DNA from: Colivivens sp964452915
GTDB lineage: Bacteria; Bacteroidota; Bacteroidia; Bacteroidales; Bacteroidaceae
DNA: 14,251 nt
Assembly: GCA_964452915.1 (NCBI GenBank)
Contig: CAYVNW010000053.1
Location: 1 to 14,251 of the forward strand
Direction: 5' to 3'
Below are positions 8,267 to 14,251 of this stretch, piece by piece. The position numbers were made by a program, and so were the translations under genes. The notes below the pieces were generated by a model. It had not been told where the DNA came from, searched no databases, and worked only from the letters and a program-made list of their open reading frames with translations. The first letter of the stretch is position 1. Each line of letters begins with the position of its first letter.

Positions 8267-9097
8267 ATGAATAAATATATAACGACGATACTACTTATTA
8301 TTTGTGCTACAACAATCATGACATCATGCAACAGCTACAATGACGTGCTGAAAACTGATGACTATGATTATAGATATGAGGCTGCAAAAGAATATTTTGC
8401 CGCAGGCCAGTATAGCCGGTGTTATCAGTTGCTCGAAGATATGGTATTGCTGTTAAAAGCAACCGAAAACGGAGAGGAATCGCTCTATATGCTTGCCATG
8501 TGTTATTACAACCTAAAATATTATGATACCGCTGAACAGTATTTCGAACGGTATTATAAGAGTTATCCGAAAAGCACTTATACGGAGTTGGCACGGTTCA
8601 ATGCTGGTAAAGCTGCTTATATGCAGTCACCTGATCCAAGACTCGATCAGACTGCAACATATACGGCAATCAACCAATTGTCTGAATTCCTTGAGTATTA
8701 CCCTTATTCAACACACCGTGAAGAGGCAAACGACATGATCTTCCAACTAAAGGAACGACTGGCGGAAAAGGAATATGAGGCTTGTAAACTGTATTACAAT
8801 CTCGGAAATTATACCGGAAACTGCATTTTCGGTGGCAATAACTATGATGCTTGTATCATAACGGCTGAAAACACATTGAAAACATATCCTTATACAAAAT
8901 ATAGGGAGGATCTGATGATGCTCGTTTTGAAGTCTCGTTATAAACTGGCGGAAAATAGTGTGGAAGACAAGGCGGAAGAACGTTATAGGCAAACTATTGA
9001 CGAATACTACGGATTCAAAAATGAATTTCCTTCCAGTAAGTATATAAAGGAAGCTGACGAAATCTTCGCTCACTGCAGTAACAAGGTTAGCATGTAA
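8267..9097 (+). CDS. bamD: Outer membrane assembly lipoprotein BamD
   Basis: BamD is the TPR lipoprotein partner of BamA in the complex that inserts beta-barrel proteins into the outer membrane. The 276-residue protein starts with a lipoprotein signal peptide ending in TSC, so the lipidated residue is Cys21. TPR-like helical repeats fill about 35-270, with the BamD-typical Tyr-Pro pattern (YYKSYPKSTY near 99-108, EYYPYSTHREE near 151-161) and SPDPRLDQT near 129-137. The length suits the family (about 245-290). The start gives a normal signal peptide and sits about 20 bp after a strong -7 box. It is the first gene of an operon that continues with rpoZ, which makes biological sense as a basal-function unit. 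A general TPR lipoprotein is the only real alternative. Confidence 0.9.
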   Translation: MNKYITTILLIICATTIMTSCNSYNDVLKTDDYDYRYEAAKEYFAAGQYSRCYQLLEDMVLLLKATENGEESLYMLAMCYYNLKYYDTAEQYFERYYKSYPKSTYTELARFNAGKAAYMQSPDPRLDQTATYTAINQLSEFLEYYPYSTHREEANDMIFQLKERLAEKEYEACKLYYNLGNYTGNCIFGGNNYDACIITAENTLKTYPYTKYREDLMMLVLKSRYKLAENSVEDKAEERYRQTIDEYYGFKNEFPSSKYIKEADEIFAHCSNKVSM

Positions 9098-9134
9098 GAA
9101 TAATATTATACAATTGAAAATATAAATTTAAATT

Positions 9135-9470
9135 ATGGATTTTAAGAAAACAAACGCTCCATTAACTACGGTGACACGCAACTTGATGGACTTGTCTGCT
9201 GATACAGGCAATATCTACGAAAGTGTTGTTATTATAGGGAAGCGTGCGAATCAAGTCGCCGCTGAAATGAAAGAAGAACTGAAGCGGAAGCTTGAAGAAT
9301 TCGGTTCAAATACCGACGAGATACAGGAGGAGTTTCATAATGAAGAACAAATCACCGTTTCAAAATATTATGAACGGCTTCCTAAACCAACACTCATTGC
9401 AACACAAGAGTTCATAGAAGATAAGATCTACTATCGTAACCCTTCGCATTCAACTCACGACGGTTTCTGA
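9135..9470 (+). CDS. rpoZ: RNA polymerase omega subunit (Bacteroidetes type)
   Basis: The 111-residue protein matches the divergent omega of Bacteroidetes. It has an N-terminal TTVTRNLMDLSADTGNIYES stretch (12-31), the omega-like helix IIGKRANQVAAEMKEELKRK (33-52), and a C-terminal KYYERLPKPTLIATQEF region (77-93) typical of this phylum. Omega binds the beta-prime subunit and aids RNA polymerase assembly and stability. It is longer than the E. coli protein (91 residues). It lies 37 bp after bamD, and its stop codon shares one base with the ATG of the next gene (TGATG), which points to coupled translation. No Shine-Dalgarno site is visible. Simple annotation can miss it or call it hypothetical because of its divergence. 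Confidence 0.9.
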   Translation: MDFKKTNAPLTTVTRNLMDLSADTGNIYESVVIIGKRANQVAAEMKEELKRKLEEFGSNTDEIQEEFHNEEQITVSKYYERLPKPTLIATQEFIEDKIYYRNPSHSTHDGF

Positions 9471-9949
9471 TGATACAGCGTTTACAAACAATCTACTTAG
9501 CCCTTGTTGCCATCATAAGCATACTGGGGCTTTGTCTTCCTTTAGGGCAGTTTTTTGACGGAACTACTGTGATTGCTTCGTTCAACAGTTTTCTGTTTAC
9601 TTCTGCCAAGGAAATAACCGACCATCATGATTTTGCCCCTATGGCTTTGGGTGTTATATTGATACTTGTTATTCTAATAACACTTATCAGTATAATGCTT
9701 TTCAAGTTCCGTATGCGCCAGCTTAGGCTGACGATCTTCAGTACTATTCTCCTTGTCGGGTATGTGGTTTACTATGTTTTTTTGATTTTCCATTATCAGA
9801 GTAGTATTGCGGATGTACTTGATTCAGTTAGTTTCCACTTGTGTGTCGGTGGTGTCTTGCCTGTGCTGAGTATTATACTGAATTGTTTGGCAATTCATGG
9901 TATACGTAAAGATGAAGCACTGGTCAGGTCATTAGACAGATTGAGATAG
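9470..9949 (+). CDS. DUF4293-family membrane protein
   Basis: This 159-residue integral membrane protein has four hydrophobic segments, at about 6-28, 59-79, 87-108 and 122-144. It starts MIQRLQTIYLALVAIIS, the hallmark opening of the DUF4293 family of Bacteroidetes. The function is unknown. The first loop (about 29-55) is polar with a DHHD motif and probably faces the periplasm. The start overlaps the rpoZ stop by one base, and the order bamD-rpoZ-DUF4293 recurs in Bacteroidetes as far as I recall. No catalytic residues can be named. The family call is from recognised sequence; any role in envelope or transcription is guesswork from neighbours. Confidence 0.85.
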   Translation: MIQRLQTIYLALVAIISILGLCLPLGQFFDGTTVIASFNSFLFTSAKEITDHHDFAPMALGVILILVILITLISIMLFKFRMRQLRLTIFSTILLVGYVVYYVFLIFHYQSSIADVLDSVSFHLCVGGVLPVLSIILNCLAIHGIRKDEALVRSLDRLR

Positions 9950-9979
9950 TCTAACTACTATATATATATAATAAGGTGT

Positions 9980-10495
9980 ATGGATTTTAAAGATTTGGTT
10001 CAAAAACGCAGAAGTATACGTAAGTTTACTGATGAAAAAGTGTCGGACGATGACTTACACACCATCCTGCGTGCCGGATTAATGGCACCTACAGGCCATG
10101 GCCTGCGTGGATGGCAATTTGTTGTTGTCGATGATCCACTGAAACTTGCAGCGATTTCCGAGTGCAGAACAATGGGAAGTGAGTTTGTCAAAGGTGTTGC
10201 TGTTGCTATTGTTGTGGCTTACGATCCGGCATCAACTGATGTGTGGATTGAGGATGCATCAATAGCTGCTGTAACCATGCAATATCAAGCGACGGATCTC
10301 GGACTTGGTAGTTGCTGGTGCCAGATTCGTTCCCGACAAAATGCGGAAGGCGTATCTGCGTCTGACGTTATAAAGAAGGTTGTTGGGTTGCCTGACTCGA
10401 TGGAAGTCGAGTGTGTCGTTGGCATTGGTCATCCCGCAATTGAACGTAAGCTGCAAGACGAGGATAAGCTTCGATGGACAAGTGTCACACGATGA
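9980..10495 (+). CDS. Nitroreductase-family FMN oxidoreductase
   Basis: This 171-residue protein belongs to the nitroreductase-like FMN family, which as homodimers reduce nitro groups, quinones or related substrates with NAD(P)H. Seen are the FMN-phosphate motif RRSIRKF at 10-16, the APTGHGLRGWQFVVV segment at 36-50 (family form APSGxNxQPWxFVVV), the EDASIAAVTMQYQATDLGLG helix and loop at 91-110, and a C-terminal VVGIGHP at 146-152. It is near the short end of the family. The true substrate cannot be read from sequence. An AAGG stretch at 9972-9975 precedes the ATG. The stop overlaps the next gene's likely start as ATGA. Cys111-x-Cys113 follows the DLGLG loop and is not a known catalytic pair. 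Confidence 0.9.
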   Translation: MDFKDLVQKRRSIRKFTDEKVSDDDLHTILRAGLMAPTGHGLRGWQFVVVDDPLKLAAISECRTMGSEFVKGVAVAIVVAYDPASTDVWIEDASIAAVTMQYQATDLGLGSCWCQIRSRQNAEGVSASDVIKKVVGLPDSMEVECVVGIGHPAIERKLQDEDKLRWTSVTR

Positions 10496-11250
10496 AAATA
10501 GTTATTTTGGGAGCTGGCAACCTTGCTACAAATCTTGCACATGCGCTGTATAAAGCCCGTCATTCAATTACACAAGTGTACAGCCGGACTGAGGAATCGG
10601 CTCAGATATTAGCAAAACAAGTTGGCGCTGCGGCAATAAATGATGTAAGCTTGCTTTCTTCTGATGCCGACATGTATTTGGTAAGTGTCTCCGATTCTGC
10701 TCTCTCTGATGTTCTGCAACGTGCAGTGAAGGGCAGGGAGGATGCTTTTTTCGTGCATACAGCCGGAAGTATGCCAATGGATGTAATACAAACTCAAAGA
10801 AGAGGGGTGCTGTATCCTATGCAAACATTCTCGAAACAAAGATTGGTGGATTTTATGTCTATACCTATATTCATTGAGGCTTCAAACGATAACGACTTAG
10901 ATATATTGGACCGTCTGGCCCGGTCTGTGTCGCAACGAGTCTATCAGCTTTGTTCGGCAGACAGAGAGTATTTGCATATTGCCGCTGTATTCTGTAGCAA
11001 CTTTGCAAATCACTGCTATACACTCAGTGCGGAGATTCTGCATGCACATAATATTCCCTTCGATGTGATGCTGCCTTTAATCGACGAAGTGGCCGAGAAG
11101 GTTCATTCTGTATCACCTGAAGATGCCCAAACAGGACCGGCTGTCAGGCACGACTGGAATGTTATCAATAAACATCTCCAGCTGCTTTCTGCCGATCCGC
11201 TTAAACAGCAAATCTATCGTATAATGTCAAATAGCATAGCAAATGATTAA
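10492..11250 (+). CDS. Rossmann-fold and DUF2520 domain protein
   Basis: The 252-residue protein has an N-terminal Rossmann-like NAD(P)-binding domain opening MKIVILGAGNLATNLAHAL, with the dinucleotide motif GAGNLA at 7-12. A C-terminal helical DUF2520 domain contains the conserved YPMQTFS (108-114) and AQTGPAVRHD (212-221). It resembles ketopantoate or F420-dependent reductases in fold, but the substrate is unknown. An in-frame ATG at 10474 would add six residues (MDKCHT), with a GAGGA stretch about 10 bp before it. I prefer the ATG at 10492 because it starts directly at the Rossmann strand, as in relatives, and gives the common ATGA overlap with the nitroreductase. The 3' end overlaps the next gene by 8 bp. 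Confidence 0.85.
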   Translation: MKIVILGAGNLATNLAHALYKARHSITQVYSRTEESAQILAKQVGAAAINDVSLLSSDADMYLVSVSDSALSDVLQRAVKGREDAFFVHTAGSMPMDVIQTQRRGVLYPMQTFSKQRLVDFMSIPIFIEASNDNDLDILDRLARSVSQRVYQLCSADREYLHIAAVFCSNFANHCYTLSAEILHAHNIPFDVMLPLIDEVAEKVHSVSPEDAQTGPAVRHDWNVINKHLQLLSADPLKQQIYRIMSNSIAND

Positions 11251-11761
11251 TTACGACCTTTCACAAATACGCGCGGTTTTCTTCGATGTCGATGGTGTGC
11301 TTAGTAAGGAAACAATTTCATTGCACCCGTCTGGTGAACCTATGCGCACTGTCAATACGAAAGACGGTTATGCCATTCAGCATGCCATAAAACATGGCAT
11401 ATTGATTGCTATAATTACTGGTGCTAATACCGATGCCATAAAGAAACGTTATGAACGGCTTGGAATGACTGAAATACATCAGGGTGCGGCTCGAAAAATT
11501 GATGTATATGAACAGTTGTGCATAAAATACAATCTCAAGGATTCTGAGGTTATGTACATGGGTGACGATATTCCCGATTATGAAGTTATGCAACGTTGCG
11601 GACTTCCTGTTTGCCCTGCTGATGCAGCCCCTGAAATAATGGCTATATCGAAGTATATATCAAACCGGAATGGTGGAGAGGGATGTTGCAGGGATGTGTT
11701 GGAACAGGTTCTTAAGGTTCACAAGCTCTGGATGCATAATGCTGAAGCTTTTGGCTGGTAA
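11243..11761 (+). CDS. kdsC: KdsC-like HAD phosphatase (Kdo 8-phosphate phosphatase)
   Basis: This 172-residue cytosolic C0-type HAD phosphatase probably removes phosphate from 3-deoxy-D-manno-octulosonate 8-phosphate to yield Kdo, the first sugar of the lipopolysaccharide inner core. Motif I is DVDGVLS with nucleophile Asp15 and acid/base Asp17; motif II is Thr59 in ITG; motif III is Lys85; motif IV is GDDIPD at 107-112 with Mg-binding Asp108. The C-terminal GGEGCCRD (144-151) corresponds to the KdsC GGxGAxRE tail that reaches a neighbour's active site in the tetramer. There is no cap domain, as expected. The length is slightly short compared with E. coli KdsC (188). It overlaps the DUF2520 gene by 8 bp. 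Other KdsC-type sugar phosphatases, such as the Neu or Kdn kind, cannot be ruled out. Confidence 0.83.
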   Translation: MINYDLSQIRAVFFDVDGVLSKETISLHPSGEPMRTVNTKDGYAIQHAIKHGILIAIITGANTDAIKKRYERLGMTEIHQGAARKIDVYEQLCIKYNLKDSEVMYMGDDIPDYEVMQRCGLPVCPADAAPEIMAISKYISNRNGGEGCCRDVLEQVLKVHKLWMHNAEAFGW

Positions 11762-11764
11762 TAT

Positions 11765-12385
11765 ATGAATGAACACATTTTTATGTTAGACACTGACAAA
11801 TTTAAAATTATTTTAGCGAGCAATTCTCCTCGACGAAAAGAATTGCTTGCAGGGCTTGGCCTGCCTTTTGATGTAAGAGTCATAAGTAACATTGATGAGT
11901 CATACCCCGAAAGTCTGAAGGGTGAAGACATTCCGATGTATATCTCGGCAAAAAAAGCATCTGCATATAAAGATTCTCTCGTTGGTAATGAATTGCTGAT
12001 CACAGCTGATACCATAGTGTATCTTGACGGTATGGTACTTGGTAAACCCAAAAATCGTAATGAGGCTTTAACCATGTTGAGGACTTTATCTGGAAAAACT
12101 CATGATGTCATAACAGGTGTAACGCTGATGACAAATGTTAACAAAGGCTTATTTCGTAGTTTTGCCTCAACAAGTAGCGTAACCTTTGCACAATTGTCAG
12201 ACGACGATATATGTTATTATGTGGACAAATACCAACCGTATGATAAAGCCGGTGCATACGGGATACAGGAATGGATCGGATATATAGGAGTAACACGTAT
12301 TGAAGGTAGCTATTTCAATGTGATGGGGTTGCCGGTGCAACGTTTATACGAGGAACTGAAATCAATATGGACTATTAACTCGTAG
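11765..12385 (+). CDS. maf: Maf-family nucleoside triphosphate pyrophosphatase
   Basis: Maf proteins hydrolyse non-canonical or modified nucleoside triphosphates (dTTP/UTP and 5-methyl forms in the YhdE class) to monophosphates and diphosphate, and can inhibit septation when overproduced. Seen in 206 residues are the substrate-binding ASNSPRRKELL at 18-28, DESYPE at 44-49, the catalytic ITADT at 79-83 with Asp82, GKP at 93-95 with Lys94, the THDVITGV strand at 112-119, and DKAGAYGIQEW at 160-170 with Gln168. The last is typical of the dTTP/UTP-acting subgroup. An in-frame ATG at 11783 would give a 200-residue form starting MLDTDKFKI, which is also a plausible native start; neither has a clear ribosome site. 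It is the last gene of the bamD operon and has no obvious hairpin terminator after it. Confidence 0.93.
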   Translation: MNEHIFMLDTDKFKIILASNSPRRKELLAGLGLPFDVRVISNIDESYPESLKGEDIPMYISAKKASAYKDSLVGNELLITADTIVYLDGMVLGKPKNRNEALTMLRTLSGKTHDVITGVTLMTNVNKGLFRSFASTSSVTFAQLSDDDICYYVDKYQPYDKAGAYGIQEWIGYIGVTRIEGSYFNVMGLPVQRLYEELKSIWTINS

Positions 12386-12421
12386 TAGCCCATAGCACTT
12401 ATATCATCGCACTGCAACACA

Positions 12422-12548
12422 GCACACCATGTATATCTCCTCCGTCATCGCGAGGTCAATCCTCTCACCCGCCATACCAACGACCTTTTCTCCTCCGTAA
12501 TTCCGACTGCACACCAAGATGCGATGCCTCTCCCCACATCGTCAATCC
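12422..12548. repeat. Degenerate tandem repeat, period about 87 bp
   Basis: GCACACCA occurs at 12422-12429 and 12509-12516 (87 bp apart), and GTCAATCC at 12455-12462 and 12541-12548 (86 bp apart), so two roughly 40-bp copies are aligned at both ends. A further TCTCCTCCGT pair lies at 12436-12445 and 12489-12498. The cores between these anchors are only loosely alike, so any duplication is old. Confidence 0.45.
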
Positions 12549-12562
12549 CGATGCGCAGTGAC

Positions 12563-12639
12563 CGTGCCTTGTGCCGGTCAACCTCAGTCGTGCCGTAGGC
12601 TTACTGGGGCCTACACAGTATATCCACTACCAAGGCACG
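12563..12639. repeat. Nested inverted repeats able to form a branched stem
   Basis: CGTGCCTTG at 12563-12571 is the exact reverse complement of CAAGGCACG at 12631-12639 (9 bp). Inside lies GTAGGC (12595-12600) with GCCTAC (12609-12614). As RNA of the plus strand this inner stem can extend by two U-G pairs to close on a four-base loop (12603-12606). No T run follows, so it is not a standard intrinsic terminator. Confidence 0.55.
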
Positions 12640-12766
12640 TGCAAAGTCGCCACTTGAAACACATATATAGAAAGCAATCAATACGAGTGTGCCATATACC
12701 CAAATGGATGCCATTTCCGCCAAACGGGTATATTTTGTATGAAAATGTAAAATATTTGTATTTAAG

Positions 12767-12798
12767 TTTGGCTGACAAACAGAAAACGAGTAACTTTG
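12767..12798 (+). promoter_or_regulatory. Promoter of the NVEALA-like / beta-propeller genes
   Basis: TTTG at 12767-12770, 20 bases, then TAACTTTG at 12791-12798 fully matches the Bacteroidetes promoter. The -7 context GTAACTTTGCAG is the same 12-mer as in the bamD promoter. A start near 12805 leaves a leader of about 24 nt before the ATG at 12829. Confidence 0.75.
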
Positions 12799-12828
12799 CA
12801 GCCATAAAACTTAAAAAAAAGAATTATT

Positions 12829-13089
12829 ATGAAGAAACAAATTAAAATGACCATGATGGTCGCATTAGTAGCCGTAGCAGGTCTGTGCGTTTACAAGACT
12901 TATCAAGATTACAAAGCGGATAAAGAAAGTGATCTTGTAATGCAAAACATTGAGGTTCTGACGGAGGATGATGTGATCGGAGATGGGTGGTATCTGCATC
13001 ATTTTAAATGTGCGTATGTTATTACAACAGATGAGGAAGTTTATTATGCATTTAAATTATTTGGCAGGAAAGTTCAAAAAATCAGTTAG
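12829..13089 (+). CDS. Small exported NVEALA-like protein, apparently cut short by a frameshift
   Basis: The open frame gives 86 residues: a basic start (MKKQIK), a hydrophobic signal or anchor at about 8-22, then a linker and SDLVMQNIEVLTEDD at 34-48. This resembles the LALANVEALA-type motif of the Bacteroidetes NVEALA family, small proteins often encoded next to 6-bladed beta-propeller genes. That is the case here. The rest (about 50-86) is new to me, with Cys61 and a Tyr-rich VITTDEEVYYAFKLFGRK stretch. The frame ends at TAG (13087-13089) just after a six-A run (13076-13081). The -1 frame continues with protein-like sequence to 13220, so the intended product is probably 130 residues. The family call is tentative; the start is supported by the signal-like N-terminus and the promoter. 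Confidence 0.65.
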   Translation: MKKQIKMTMMVALVAVAGLCVYKTYQDYKADKESDLVMQNIEVLTEDDVIGDGWYLHHFKCAYVITTDEEVYYAFKLFGRKVQKIS

Positions 13090-13220
13090 TAGATTTATCA
13101 AATTTTACACAATATTTCAATCATTATGTAACTGATGATGGCCCATGTGAGAAAGGAGTGCAAATAACGTGTGGTGAAGTATTGGATAAGATAAAAATAA
13201 TCATAGGAGAGAATGAATAG
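13077..13220 (+). pseudogene. Frame-shifted 3' continuation of the NVEALA-like gene
   Basis: This frame is open from 13056 but has no start codon. It encodes a plausible C-terminal domain, with GPCEKGVQITC and then GEVLDKIKIIIGENE, ending at TAG 13218-13220. That stop overlaps the ATG of the beta-propeller gene (13213) by 8 bp, as expected for coupled neighbours. One more A in the run at 13076-13081 would fuse it to the upstream frame, giving 130 residues with Cys at 61, 107 and 115. It may be a true mutation, a phase-variable tract, ribosomal slippage or a sequencing error. Confidence 0.6.
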
Positions 13221-14251
13221 ATTAATAGTTTGTAATGTCGTAATTTTGTACATTTTGTTTGCCTGTGTACAAGAGACACCGAAAGATGGCGGCAAGATTG
13301 AGATTGGTGAATCAGAAGATAGTGTAAATGCCGCAAATTATTGGAAGTATATTCAGATTATTCCGTTGAATGAGGACTCAACTAATATTCTTGGACAAGT
13401 ATCTCAAATAAGATGCAACAGTAAATACTATGTGCTGTCTAATGAAATTGGTCGCATATCAGTGTTTGACTTGGAAGGTAATAGTGTCACTACGTTCAAC
13501 AGGCATGGAAATGCGCATAATGAGTATTTAAGTATTCTTGATTTTGATGTAACAGAGGATAGCATCTATATATTGTGTGTACCAAATAGCAAGATCATAG
13601 TTTCTGACATGAAAGGCAAATTCCACAGGGTGATTGACACGGACAAGAATTTCACACGCCTCGCTTGTTATGATGGTAACTTGTATGGCTATACACCAGG
13701 TGACAGAGCCTTGTATGTATGCAATGATGACAATTGGGTACAAATAGTTAGTGACGGAGAGCTTCCTTCGTGTCCTCGTCTTCCAGTCAGTCTTTTTTAT
13801 AAGACAGATGGAAAGCTTTTCTACTTCCCTGAGGGAGGGGACAAGATGTACGAGGTGGATAATGACAAGGCGGCAGTGTTGTTCACTATTGATTATCCAG
13901 ACAAAGACAAAATTGAGGCACGGATGAAAGAGGATCGGATGTATGATTTTGAAGATAAAATTAAGCTCAGTCCTCCTCACGTCTATTCATTTGTAAGTAC
14001 CAACGAATCTTACATCATGATTTATAGCTCATTTGTTTTTTATGCATGTATTATCGACAAGGAGAATTGTACGTTGCAGAAAAATGGAGGTTGGCTCTAT
14101 TATTTCCCTATGCCTAAAGTCTCTGCTGCTGATGGATGCCTGGCAGCTGAATTCATCTCCAAGGATGACATGCCAATAGACACAACTCAAATCAAAGTCA
14201 GCTATACAAGGGAGCCGGACTGGGAGAACGGACAGCTTGCAATAATCAAGT
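13213..14251 (+). CDS. 6-bladed beta-propeller lipoprotein (partial, runs off the end)
   Basis: The first 346 codons are open with no stop to the window edge. A short lipoprotein-type signal peptide ends LFAC with Cys18 as the likely lipidated residue, followed by a polar linker (QETPKDGGK). Beta-rich repeats then follow. Segments such as FDLEGNSVTTFNRHGNAHNE, with EYLSILDFDV and SKIIVSDMKG after it, match the Bacteroidetes 6-bladed beta-propeller (BF3164-like) family, where RxGxGxxEY-type turns link the blades. The function is unknown; these are thought to be exported envelope proteins. The ATG follows AGGAGAGA, a ribosome site set unusually close, and overlaps the frame-shifted end of the upstream gene by 8 bp, suggesting coupled translation. 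Members usually run to about 350-400 residues, so little is missing. Confidence 0.82.
   Translation, partial: MNRLIVCNVVILYILFACVQETPKDGGKIEIGESEDSVNAANYWKYIQIIPLNEDSTNILGQVSQIRCNSKYYVLSNEIGRISVFDLEGNSVTTFNRHGNAHNEYLSILDFDVTEDSIYILCVPNSKIIVSDMKGKFHRVIDTDKNFTRLACYDGNLYGYTPGDRALYVCNDDNWVQIVSDGELPSCPRLPVSLFYKTDGKLFYFPEGGDKMYEVDNDKAAVLFTIDYPDKDKIEARMKEDRMYDFEDKIKLSPPHVYSFVSTNESYIMIYSSFVFYACIIDKENCTLQKNGGWLYYFPMPKVSAADGCLAAEFISKDDMPIDTTQIKVSYTREPDWENGQLAIIK

Larger units (their letters stand above)
12386..12828. other. 443-bp intergenic region with a GC-rich island
   Basis: No convincing gene is present. Positions 12421-12660 are about 55% GC by my count (133 of 240), against about 40% in the flanks, and hold the repeats listed separately. 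The last 100 bases return to AT-rich sequence and carry the promoter of the next gene. Short open frames exist on both strands, but none has coding-like composition or continuity; on the minus strand they are broken by stops and would need frameshifts to join. A decayed gene remnant, a dispersed non-coding element or a structured RNA are all possible. Confidence 0.6.

Noticed and set aside
12519..12845. A 108-codon open frame on the plus strand across the GC-rich island and the promoter
   Set aside because: It runs through a consensus promoter and the next gene's start, has erratic composition (Cys, Arg, His and Pro-rich, then Lys-rich), and resembles no protein I know.
13528..13980. A 150-codon minus-strand open frame
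   Set aside because: It is the antisense shadow of the beta-propeller lipoprotein, which has a signal peptide and family motifs in its own frame.

Overview
The window reads as a chromosomal segment of a Bacteroidales bacterium, most like Prevotella and its relatives. The basis is the Bacteroidetes-type promoters (TTTG-N20-TAnnTTTG), the general lack of strong Shine-Dalgarno sites, an AT-rich base composition of about 40% GC by eye, and lineage-typical proteins: the divergent 111-residue RNA polymerase omega, a DUF4293 membrane protein, a BamD lipoprotein, a periplasmic TPR-domain histidine kinase pair, and an NVEALA-like small protein followed by a 6-bladed beta-propeller lipoprotein. No phage genes, insertion sequences, CRISPR arrays, tRNAs or rRNAs were seen.

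Positions 1-4121 hold a minus-strand cluster. Read in its own direction it is dnaX (clamp-loader gamma/tau), a DivIC/FtsB-type divisome protein, a four-helix membrane protein of unknown function, purB (adenylosuccinate lyase), and the N-terminus of a Gln/Arg-rich protein, probably a pseudouridine synthase. The middle genes are tightly packed (9-bp gap, then an ATGA overlap), and a second promoter lies just after dnaX.

Positions 4122-4406 are a divergent promoter region. From 4407 to 8143 lie two plus-strand paralogous sensor histidine kinases, each with a signal peptide, a periplasmic helical/TPR-like sensor, one membrane span and HisKA plus HATPase domains. Neither has a receiver domain, and no response regulator is in the window. 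The second lacks about 49 residues of sensor, roughly one TPR hairpin plus linker.

Positions 8267-12385 form a compact plus-strand operon: bamD, rpoZ, DUF4293, nitroreductase, DUF2520/Rossmann, kdsC-like phosphatase and maf. Several junctions are 1-8 bp overlaps. It mixes outer-membrane biogenesis (BamD; KdsC for the lipopolysaccharide sugar Kdo), transcription (omega), redox and nucleotide sanitation.

Positions 12386-12828 are non-coding. They contain a GC-rich island (about 55% GC) with nested inverted repeats and a degenerate tandem repeat, then a clear promoter. From 12829 to the end lies a small exported protein with an NVEALA-like motif whose frame breaks at a six-A run, followed by a 6-bladed beta-propeller lipoprotein that runs off the window. 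The break is the most notable finding: adding one A would give a 130-residue, Cys-containing protein whose stop overlaps the start of the next gene.
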